Shown one piece after another: positions 50,238 to 57,205 of a stretch of DNA of 64,000 nucleotides. This stretch comes from Saccharothrix luteola (GTDB lineage Bacteria > Actinomycetota > Actinomycetes > Mycobacteriales > Pseudonocardiaceae). The notes under the pieces were generated by a model, which ran no database searches, was not told the DNA's origin, and saw only the letters and a list, made by a program, of their open reading frames with translations. The stretch covers positions 62,001-126,000 of the forward strand of contig NZ_JAJHUO010000011.1 in NCBI RefSeq assembly GCF_020859565.1. The letters run 5' to 3'. How positions within the stretch are numbered: the first letter of the stretch is position 1; each line of letters begins with the position of its first letter. A program made the position numbers and the translations under genes.

Positions 50238-51083
50238 ATGCACAAGCCGAAGGTGTTCGTCGCGGGGCCGGTGTCGTGGAACCGACTGGTGACGCTGGAC
50301 CGGTTGCCGCAGGCCAGGCCGCACACCGTGTTCGCGACCGGCCACCGCGTCGCGGTCGGCGGCACGTCGGCGGGCAAGGCGCTGAACCTCGCCTCGCTCG
50401 GCGCGGACGTCACGCTGCGGACCGTCGTCGGTGACGACGAGGCCGGCCGGTCGGTGCTCGACGTGCTCGACCGGGCCGGGGTCGAGGTGATCGCCGAAGT
50501 GGTCGACACGGCTACCGAGCAGCACCTCAACCTGATGGACCCCCACGGCGGGCGGGTGTCGATCTACCTCGAACTCCCCCGGCTGCGCCAGGCCGAGCAC
50601 GACGACCGCGCGCTGGCCGCGTTGGCGGCGGCCGACGCGGCGGTGATCGACCTCGCCGACCACGCCCGTCCCCTGCTATCGGCCGCACGGGCGGCCGGCG
50701 TGCCCGTGTGGTGCGACCTGCACGACTACGACGGTGCCGCCGAGTTCCACCGCGACTTCCTCGACGCGGCCGACCGCGTGTTCCTCAACGACGACGCCTT
50801 CGCCGACCGCGACGCGCTGCTGGTGTTCCTCAAGTCGCTCGACAAGCCCGCGGTCGCCACGCTCGGCGCTGAGGGCGCGGTTGCCGTGGGGGGGGGGGGC
50901 GGCCACCAACTCCCCCCCCAACCGCTACAGGAGATAGTCCACAACAAAACCGCGGGTGACGCCTTCTTCTCCGGCTTCCTGGTCGCCCACCTCGCGGGCG
51001 CCGACTTGGCCGAGGCGATGGCCGCCGGAGCCCGGCAGGCCGCCCTCTGCCTCGGTTCAGCGGGGTTGGCGCCGGAAATGTGA
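50238..51083 (+). CDS. PfkB family carbohydrate kinase
   Basis: 281 residues from ATG 50238. Ribokinase-fold features: KVFVAGPVSWNRLVTLDRLP, VAVGGTSAGKALNLASLGAD, VVGDDEAGRSVLDVLDRAG, and the catalytic NKTAGDAFFSGFLVAHL near 235-250. It phosphorylates a sugar or related alcohol with ATP. A run of 12 G and one of 8 C interrupt a normally moderately conserved loop just before the catalytic motif (VGGGGGHQLPPQP) without breaking the frame. It lies upstream of a LacI gene (77-base gap), suggesting sugar control. Confidence 0.9.
   Translation: MHKPKVFVAGPVSWNRLVTLDRLPQARPHTVFATGHRVAVGGTSAGKALNLASLGADVTLRTVVGDDEAGRSVLDVLDRAGVEVIAEVVDTATEQHLNLMDPHGGRVSIYLELPRLRQAEHDDRALAALAAADAAVIDLADHARPLLSAARAAGVPVWCDLHDYDGAAEFHRDFLDAADRVFLNDDAFADRDALLVFLKSLDKPAVATLGAEGAVAVGGGGGHQLPPQPLQEIVHNKTAGDAFFSGFLVAHLAGADLAEAMAAGARQAALCLGSAGLAPEM
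50888..50919. repeat. G12 and C8 homopolymer runs inside the PfkB gene
   Basis: Twelve consecutive G (50888-50899) and eight consecutive C (50912-50919), 12 bases apart, which can pair as a hairpin. Such runs are rare in protein genes and prone to slippage or sequencing error. Confidence 0.75.
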
Positions 51084-51093
51084 CTGTCAAGGG

Positions 51094-51114
51094 CTTGCTG
51101 AAAGCCTTTGCAAG
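51094..51114. promoter_or_regulatory. Candidate LacI operator upstream of its own gene
   Basis: CTTGC...GCAAG inverted ends (51094-51098 and 51110-51114) enclose GAAAGCCTTT. The right part CTTTGCAAGG (51106-51115) is identical to 10 bases at 57118-57127 upstream of the amylase gene. Confidence 0.55.
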
Positions 51115-51159
51115 GACTTTCCTTCGGGTGCGCATGTCGCCGCGACGGAAGGGACCCAC

Positions 51160-52185
51160 ATGGACGGCGTGACCGCCCGGTTGAGCGACATCGCCGCGCA
51201 GGCCGGGGTCAGCGAGGCGACCGTCAGCCGGGTCTTCAACGGCAAGTCCGGGGTGTCGTCGGCCACCCGCCAGGCGGTGGTGGCGGCGATGGACCTGCTC
51301 GGCTACGAACGGCCGGCACGGTTGCGGCAGCGCAGCGCGGGCCTCATCGGGCTGATCACGCCCGAACTGGGCAACCCGATCTTCCCCGCCCTCGCGCAGG
51401 TCGTGGAACAGGTGCTGACCAGCGCGGGCTACACGCCGCTGCTGTGCACGCAGACGCCGGGCGGGTCGACCGAGGACCAGCTCACCGAGATGCTGGTGGA
51501 CCGGGGCGTGGCCGGGATCGTGTTCGTCTCCGGCCTGCACGCCGATTCCACCGCCGACATGGGCCGCTACACCAAGCTCGCCGGCCGCGGCATCCCGTTC
51601 GTCATGATCAACGGCTACACGGAGAAGATCTCCGCGCCGTTCATGTCCACCGACGACCGCGCGGCCATGCGACTGGCGGTTTCGCACCTGGTGGAACTGG
51701 GGCACGAGCGCATCGGCCTGGCGGTCGGACCGCGCCGGTTCGTGCCCGTGCTGCGCAAGATCGAGGGTTTCGTCCAGCACATGCGCACCGCGCTGCCCTA
51801 CACCGCCGAGCAGGCCGAGTCGCTCGTGCAGCACTCCCTGTTCACCGTCGAGGGCGGCCAGTCCGCGGCCACGGCGCTGCTGGACAAGGGGTGCACGGCG
51901 ATCGTGTGCGGCAGCGACCTGATGGCGTTCGGCGCGATCCGGGCGGCCCGGCAACGCGGGTTGAGCGTGCCGCAGGACGTGTCCGTCGTCGGGTTCGACG
52001 ACTCCCCGCTGATCGTGTTCGCCGACCCTCCGCTGACCACGTTGCGCCAGCCCGTCGAGGCAATGGGCCAGGCCGCGGTCAACGCGCTGCTGGAGGAGAT
52101 CGGCGGCACGCCCGCTCCCCACGCCGAGTTCGTCTTCCTGCCCGAGCTCGTGGTGCGCGGCTCGACGGGCGCGGGGCCCAGGTGA
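51160..52185 (+). CDS. LacI family transcriptional regulator
   Basis: 341 residues from ATG 51160 (GAAGGGACCCAC upstream). DNA-binding domain RLSDIAAQAGVSEATVSRVF then NGKSGVSSATRQAV, hinge, and a periplasmic-binding-protein-like effector domain (SAGLIGLITPELGNPIFPAL, GIVFVSGLHADS, VPQDVSVVGFDDSPL). It probably represses sugar-use genes; shared GCAAGG-containing sites point to itself, the amylase and a secreted protein as targets. Its stop overlaps the next start by GTGA. Confidence 0.93.
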   Translation: MDGVTARLSDIAAQAGVSEATVSRVFNGKSGVSSATRQAVVAAMDLLGYERPARLRQRSAGLIGLITPELGNPIFPALAQVVEQVLTSAGYTPLLCTQTPGGSTEDQLTEMLVDRGVAGIVFVSGLHADSTADMGRYTKLAGRGIPFVMINGYTEKISAPFMSTDDRAAMRLAVSHLVELGHERIGLAVGPRRFVPVLRKIEGFVQHMRTALPYTAEQAESLVQHSLFTVEGGQSAATALLDKGCTAIVCGSDLMAFGAIRAARQRGLSVPQDVSVVGFDDSPLIVFADPPLTTLRQPVEAMGQAAVNALLEEIGGTPAPHAEFVFLPELVVRGSTGAGPR

Positions 52186-53144
52186 CCGCGGGTCGGGCGA
52201 GGGCGCTGCGCATGCGGGCGCAACGACTGACGACCCCCGCCCACTCGCTGCCCGAACTGCTGCACGACGTGCTCGCGGTGCAGGCGCAGGACACCACGGC
52301 GGCCGGTCTCGCCGTGCGGGCCCGCACCACCGGCGTCTCCCACGCAGACCTGCGCGCCGCGCTGGAGGCGGGCGACGTCGTGCGGACGTGCGCGATGCGC
52401 GGCGCGGTGCACCTGCTGCGCCGGGAGGACGTCGGCTGGCTGGTGGCGCTGCTCGGCCCGGTGAACGTGGTCCGGTCCCGGCGTCGGCGGCGGGAACTCG
52501 GCCTGACCGACGACGTGTGCGCGCGGGCCTTGGACGCCCTGCGGGAAGTGCTGACCGAACCCCTGACCAGGCCGCAGGTCGTCGCCCGGCTCGCCGACGT
52601 CGGCGTGGCGCTCGACCCGGCCACCGCCGCGCCCGCCTACCTGCTGGCCTACGCCGCCAACAAGGGCGTGGTCTGCGCGGGCGAGTCGACCTACCGGCTG
52701 CTCCCCCGCGTCGACGACGAGCCGCGCGGCGTCGCCGAGCTGGTCCGCCGCTACCTGCGCGCCCACGGCCCCGCGACGGTCGAGGACTTCACCGCGTGGA
52801 GCGGCCTGCCGGAGGTCGAGGTGCGCGCCGCGTTCCCGTTCGACGAGCTGGTGGAGGGCGAGCACGGCTGGCAGCTGCCGACGACCGACGCCGCCGACCT
52901 CGACGGCACGGTCCGCCTCCTCGGCCCGTTCGACACGTTCCTGCTCGGCTACTCCGACCGCACCCTGCTGCTGGATCCCCGGCACGCGCCCTTGGTGCAG
53001 CCCGTGGGTCCGCACGTCGTCGTGGACGGCCAGGTGCGCGGCACGTGGCGGCGACGGGACGGCCGGGTCGTGGTGGAGCAGTTCGGCCACATCCCGGTGT
53101 CCGAGCTCGACGTCGAGGTGGAGTCGGTGCTGGCCTGGAGCTGA
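52182..53144 (+). CDS. Winged-helix DNA-binding domain protein (HTH_42/AlkX-YcaQ type)
   Basis: 320 residues from GTG 52182. The HTH_42 (PF06224) family look: ALRMRAQRLTTPAHSLPELL, DVLAVQAQDTTAAGLAVRAR, RTCAMRGAVHLLRREDVGWL, HGPATVEDFTAWSGLPEVEV and LLGPFDTFLLGYSDRTLLLD. Some members are DNA glycosylases that open interstrand crosslinks; others are uncharacterised. It is co-translated with LacI, though a functional link is not obvious. A hairpin terminator follows. Confidence 0.87.
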   Translation: MTAGRARALRMRAQRLTTPAHSLPELLHDVLAVQAQDTTAAGLAVRARTTGVSHADLRAALEAGDVVRTCAMRGAVHLLRREDVGWLVALLGPVNVVRSRRRRRELGLTDDVCARALDALREVLTEPLTRPQVVARLADVGVALDPATAAPAYLLAYAANKGVVCAGESTYRLLPRVDDEPRGVAELVRRYLRAHGPATVEDFTAWSGLPEVEVRAAFPFDELVEGEHGWQLPTTDAADLDGTVRLLGPFDTFLLGYSDRTLLLDPRHAPLVQPVGPHVVVDGQVRGTWRRRDGRVVVEQFGHIPVSELDVEVESVLAWS

Positions 53145-53161
53145 CCGCGTCGTGCGGCGAC

Positions 53162-53191
53162 GAGGTGACCCCGGCTGACCGGGGCCACCTC
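53162..53191. terminator. Terminator after the winged-helix gene
   Basis: GAGGTGACCCCGG (53162-53174) pairs with CCGGGGCCACCTC (53179-53191), one G-T pair, 4-base loop, between convergent genes. Confidence 0.8.
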
Positions 53192-53208
53192 CGCGGGTCA
53201 CCGCATGA

Positions 53209-53847
53209 TCACGACCATTCGACGCACTCCGCTCGGTCCCGGCCGCCGGTCAGGTCCGGTGACGCGGCCGAGTAGCCGATCAGCGGGCCCGTGCAGTTCG
53301 AGAAGTCCCACATCCGCTGCAAGCAGTTGTTGAAGCCGCTCTGGAAGGACCGGATGTTGTTGTTCCAGTCGACCGTGTGGCCGGTGTCGTTCAGCAGGGG
53401 CGCGGAGCGGTAGTCGACGTCGCTGGTGGGGCTGGTGCACGTCACCGGACCCGAGTGGGTCAGCGTGTACGCGGGGGTGTGCAGGGTCCCGTCCGGGTGC
53501 CGGTTGTAGTCCTGCCAGTAGTACTGGATGCCGATGACGAACTCCGCGGCCGTCGACGGGCCGCCGTTGAGCTTCGCGGTCGTCGTGCCGTCGACGGTGC
53601 CCGTGGTGGCGCTGAGGCGGGCGTCGGTGACGCGGCCGGCGGTCGCGTGCTCGATCGACTCCCGGAACGTGTCGAAGCACTCCGTGACACCCGTGGTCAC
53701 CTCGACCGCGCAGTGCCGCTCTCCCGTGGCCGCGGTAGCCGCCTTGTCCGGCGCCGGGCCACTCGTCGCGGTCGCGCTCGGCGCCACTGCCGCGGTCAGG
53801 GCCAAGGCCAGGGCGACGAGGCCGCCGGCGATCCTGATTCTTCGCAT
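53209..53847 (-). CDS. Secreted protein of unknown function
   Basis: 212 residues from ATG 53847 with GGGAAG upstream (ATG 53862 also in frame). Signal peptide MRRIRIAGGLVALALALTAA with cleavage near TATSG. Mature part: HCAVEVTTGVTECFDTFRES (Cys pair), IGIQYYWQDYNRHPDGTLH, and a C-terminal NNCLQRMWDFSNCTGPLIGY with further Cys, likely three disulfides. I do not recognise the family. CCTTGC repeats at 53923-53939 resemble the sites before the amylase, so it may belong to the same regulon. Confidence 0.75.
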   Translation of the reverse strand: MRRIRIAGGLVALALALTAAVAPSATATSGPAPDKAATAATGERHCAVEVTTGVTECFDTFRESIEHATAGRVTDARLSATTGTVDGTTTAKLNGGPSTAAEFVIGIQYYWQDYNRHPDGTLHTPAYTLTHSGPVTCTSPTSDVDYRSAPLLNDTGHTVDWNNNIRSFQSGFNNCLQRMWDFSNCTGPLIGYSAASPDLTGGRDRAECVEWS

Positions 53848-53922
53848 CTGTCGACTTCCCATCGTGAAGGTGATCCGGGGTGGATCAGCGGCCTCACGAT
53901 GGCTGGACGACCTGCTCACGGA

Positions 53923-53939
53923 CCTTGCGCCGACCTTGC
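53923..53939. promoter_or_regulatory. GCAAGG direct repeat upstream of the secreted-protein gene
   Basis: CCTTGC at 53923-53928 and 53934-53939 (GCAAGG on the coding strand), 11 bases apart, about 80-90 bases before the start. Similar to the amylase and lacI sites. Confidence 0.4.
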
Positions 53940-54017
53940 GAGCGCTTTCCGGGCAGCGGAACGCGGGTCGGACCCGGCGGGCGGGCGGTGGGAGAGAGCG
54001 CGCCCGCCCGCCGGAGG

Positions 54018-57011
54018 TCACTTCAGGTACGGGCCGTCGACGCCGACCTTGCCCGGCGCCGGGTTGCCCGGCAGGTCCAGGACGTAGACGCGGACGTCGC
54101 CCTTGCCGCCGGGGTTCGCGGTCAGCGAGCCGGTGGTGACGGTCCTCGCCTCACCGGTGACGGCGTCGCGGTAGGTGCCGTTCGGGACGCCGGTGAACGT
54201 GGCCGGACCCGAGATCGCGACCAGCGCGAAGCTGTCCACCGAGCCGGACGCGTAGCGGCGCTTGAACGCCATCCCGCCGGACACGCCCTCCGTCGAGTAC
54301 TGGCCCTTCTGCAGCGCGGGCACCGCACGGCGGATCTGGTTGAGCCGCTGCACGTGCTTGACCAGCGGTTTCTGCAACGTGGTCGCGACCTGACCGGACG
54401 CGGACGACACCACGCCGTAGTCCGACGCCGTGACCTGGCCCGCGAGGTGGTCGCCGTAGTACGCCCGACCGGTCGTCGCCAACGGGCACGTCGGGCCGCA
54501 GTCGATCGGTTTGCCCGCCTGGAACTCGATCTCCGAGCCGTAGTAGAGCGTCGGGATGCCGCGGAACGTCCACATCAGGCTCATGTTCTCCGCCCACGCG
54601 TCCGTGCCGCCCGCGTACCGCACGCTCGACTTGTTCGGCCCGAAGTCGTGCGAGTCCACGTAGGTCACGTTGTAGGTGGCGTCGTTGGTGGAGTCGTCGG
54701 AGTCCTTCGCGTTCCAGAACGCGTTGTTCGCGTCGCCGAAGTTCATGTGCAGACGCATGTCGATGATGTTCATGCCGGAGGACTTCGAGTGGTCCGGTTC
54801 GCGGTAGGCGTTGCCGTCGAGGAACGCGTTGCGGCTCGTCGGCTGCCCGCCCGTGCCCATCCCCTGCTCGTAGGAGTACTGCTCCAGCGACGCGGTGGCG
54901 TCGTCGGCGCTGTACTCGCGGCGCTCCTTCCAGGTGAAGAACTGCGCCGAGTGGTTGACCGAACCCCGGTTCCACTTGTCGTTGACGAACGCGGCGACCT
55001 CGCCGAACACGAAGAAGTCCCGGCCCTTGTCGCCGAACTTCGCGGTGGCGTGCTGCTGGATCGCGGGCAGGAACCGGCGGTTCCACGTCACGCGCGGGAT
55101 GTGCACGGCGGTGTCCACCCGGAACCCGTCCACGCCCATGTCGATGAACCGGTTGTAGGCGTCGATCAGGTACTTCTGCACGATCGGGTTCTCGGTGTTG
55201 AAGTCGGCCAGGTCCTCGTGCAGCCAGCACGACCGCGAGTCCTCGCCCTCCCAGTTGCCGATCCAGCACCGGTGGTAGAGCTGGGCGGGGAACATCCCGG
55301 ACGTGGGGCTCGGCCACTGGCAGCCGTAGATCCGGTAGCCCTCCGGGCTGGAGTGCTGGGTCGGCTTGCCCCAGTCGACGCACGTGTTCCCGGCGGGCTC
55401 CGTGGTCGACCACAGGTCGCCGTTGTAGTAGGACTTGCCGGTGGTCGGGTCGATGGTCAGGCCGTCGTACTCGAAGCCCTGGACCGGTTGGTCGTAGTAC
55501 CAGGACCACTGGTTGTCTCGGATGCCGAACACCTTCGCCTGGAACAGGCCCTTCGCGCCCCACCGGGAACTGTGGTTGTAGACGACGTCCTGGTAGATCT
55601 TCAGGCCCTTGGCGTGCGCCTTGTTGATCAGGTCCTGGTAGGTCGCGCCGGGCGTTTCCAGGCGCGGGTCGACGCGGTGGAAGTCCCAGCCGTGGTAGCC
55701 GTGGAAGTCGTAGTCCGAGCGGTTGAGCACGACCGGCGTGATCCAGATCGCGGAGAAGCCCAGGCCCTTGATGTAGTCGAGCTTGTCGACCAGGCCCTGG
55801 AAGTCGCCGCGGAACATCGGGTCGTCGTTGGCCGCGTTGCCGGAGCGCACGTGCCGGCTGCCACCCCGGTTGTTCGCCGTGACGCCGTCGTTGAAGCGGG
55901 CGGTCATCACGAAGTAGATCGAGTCCTCGCGCGGGTCGCCGCCCAACGGCGTGCCGCCCGGTGGCGCCGGCGGCGCGTCGCCCGTGGTCACCGCGACGGA
56001 CGCGGTGGAGCCGGACTTGTTGCCCGCCGCGTCGTAGGCCTTGAGCGCGTAGGTGTAGGTCGTGTTCGCGGTGAGCGGGCCGTCGGCGAAGCCCACCGCG
56101 CCGGTGTTGCGCACGACGACGCCCAGCGCGCCACCCGTGCGGGTGACCTCGTAGCCCGCGACCGCGACGTTGTCGGTGGACGCCGTCCACGTCAGCGAGA
56201 CGGTGAGCCCGGACGCGGTGGCCCGCAGGCCGGTGGGCACGCCCGGCGCGACGGTGTCCTGCGGGGCAGGGGGTCCGCAGGGGTCCGTCGCGTTCGGCGT
56301 GACCACGCCGTCCTTCACGGTGCTGCGCCCGGTCCGCAGCGCGTAGTCGGCGCCGTTGTTGTTGTCCCACTGGCCGGAGCCGTTGTTGAACGCCGCCTTG
56401 AGGCCGGTGGCCTGGCCGAGGTCGACCGAGGCGCGCGCCCAGTCCGGGCACACCTGTTCCATCGGCACGCCCGGCACGGCCGTCCACGTGCCGCCGTTCG
56501 GCTGGTAGTGGATCCGGGTCGCGGTCCAGTTCCGGGTCTTGGTGGAGTAGTAGACCTCCGCGTGGTTCGTCGGACCGGGATCCGGGTCGGGGTCGGTCCC
56601 GCACGGGTCGCCGACGCCGATCACGCCCGCGGCGACGGTGACGTCGCCCGTGCCCAGGCCGTAGTTCTGCCCGTTGTTGTTGTCCCAGGTGCCGGCGCCG
56701 TTGTTGAACACCGCGACGAGGCCGGTGGCGTCTCCGAGCGGCACGGTCCGGCGCACCCAGCCCGCGCACGCCGCCGGTTCCATGCGTTCGCCCGGCACGG
56801 CGGTCCACGGGCCGTTGCGCGGTTGGTAGTGCACGTTGGCGACCGGCCACCCCGAAGGCAGGCGGTAGAAGACCGTAGTGCTGTTCGCCGCCGCGGCGGC
56901 GGCCGGTGTCGTGGTCCCGCTCTGGGCGGAACTGCCCGGCGCGGTCCACGCCGCCCCGGTCAGGCCGAGGGCCACGAGAAAGGCGGTCAGTCGTCGCGAT
57001 CTCGCTCGCAT
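54018..57011 (-). CDS. Secreted multidomain alpha-amylase (GH13) with two starch-binding modules
   Basis: 997 residues from ATG 57011 (GGGAGC upstream). Signal peptide (1-30), two CBM25/26-like starch-binding modules (about 44-133 and 150-240, each with FNNGxGxWDNNNGxxY), a fibronectin type III domain (255-343), then the GH13 barrel: VVYNHSS (region I), GFRVDTAVH (nucleophile Asp633), FVFGEVAAF (acid Glu671), YVDSHDFG (Asp789), and a C-terminal beta domain. It degrades starch outside the cell. Several GCAAGG repeats upstream suggest LacI control. Confidence 0.95.
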   Translation of the reverse strand: MRARSRRLTAFLVALGLTGAAWTAPGSSAQSGTTTPAAAAAANSTTVFYRLPSGWPVANVHYQPRNGPWTAVPGERMEPAACAGWVRRTVPLGDATGLVAVFNNGAGTWDNNNGQNYGLGTGDVTVAAGVIGVGDPCGTDPDPDPGPTNHAEVYYSTKTRNWTATRIHYQPNGGTWTAVPGVPMEQVCPDWARASVDLGQATGLKAAFNNGSGQWDNNNGADYALRTGRSTVKDGVVTPNATDPCGPPAPQDTVAPGVPTGLRATASGLTVSLTWTASTDNVAVAGYEVTRTGGALGVVVRNTGAVGFADGPLTANTTYTYALKAYDAAGNKSGSTASVAVTTGDAPPAPPGGTPLGGDPREDSIYFVMTARFNDGVTANNRGGSRHVRSGNAANDDPMFRGDFQGLVDKLDYIKGLGFSAIWITPVVLNRSDYDFHGYHGWDFHRVDPRLETPGATYQDLINKAHAKGLKIYQDVVYNHSSRWGAKGLFQAKVFGIRDNQWSWYYDQPVQGFEYDGLTIDPTTGKSYYNGDLWSTTEPAGNTCVDWGKPTQHSSPEGYRIYGCQWPSPTSGMFPAQLYHRCWIGNWEGEDSRSCWLHEDLADFNTENPIVQKYLIDAYNRFIDMGVDGFRVDTAVHIPRVTWNRRFLPAIQQHATAKFGDKGRDFFVFGEVAAFVNDKWNRGSVNHSAQFFTWKERREYSADDATASLEQYSYEQGMGTGGQPTSRNAFLDGNAYREPDHSKSSGMNIIDMRLHMNFGDANNAFWNAKDSDDSTNDATYNVTYVDSHDFGPNKSSVRYAGGTDAWAENMSLMWTFRGIPTLYYGSEIEFQAGKPIDCGPTCPLATTGRAYYGDHLAGQVTASDYGVVSSASGQVATTLQKPLVKHVQRLNQIRRAVPALQKGQYSTEGVSGGMAFKRRYASGSVDSFALVAISGPATFTGVPNGTYRDAVTGEARTVTTGSLTANPGGKGDVRVYVLDLPGNPAPGKVGVDGPYLK

Positions 57012-57032
57012 CGCTGCTCCCGTCACGCTTCG

Positions 57033-57061
57033 TTGCGCAAGGTGGTGCAATTGTTTGCAGG
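57033..57061. promoter_or_regulatory. GCAAGG-type repeats in the amylase promoter, proximal cluster
   Basis: TTGCGCAAGGTGGTGCAATT then GTTTGCAGG: three GCA(A/G)(G/T)(G/T) units spaced 10 bases apart, 20-50 bases upstream of the leftward amylase start. Confidence 0.5.
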
Positions 57062-57117
57062 CTAGACCTGGCTCCACACCGGTGTAAACGGCGTGACGAG
57101 CCCGAACGTAGAGCGAT

Positions 57118-57137
57118 CTTTGCAAGGGTTTGCAAGG
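57118..57137. promoter_or_regulatory. Tandem TTTGCAAGG repeat upstream of the amylase
   Basis: CTTTGCAAGGGTTTGCAAGG: two perfect TTTGCAAGG copies (57119-57127, 57129-57137), one helical turn apart. CTTTGCAAGG also occurs before lacI (51106-51115). Confidence 0.6.
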
Positions 57138-57205
57138 TGGTTCGCCCACGCGTTGCTTTGTCGATCTCACGGGACGCGCACGGCCCGATGTCGTACGGTG
57201 TCCGG

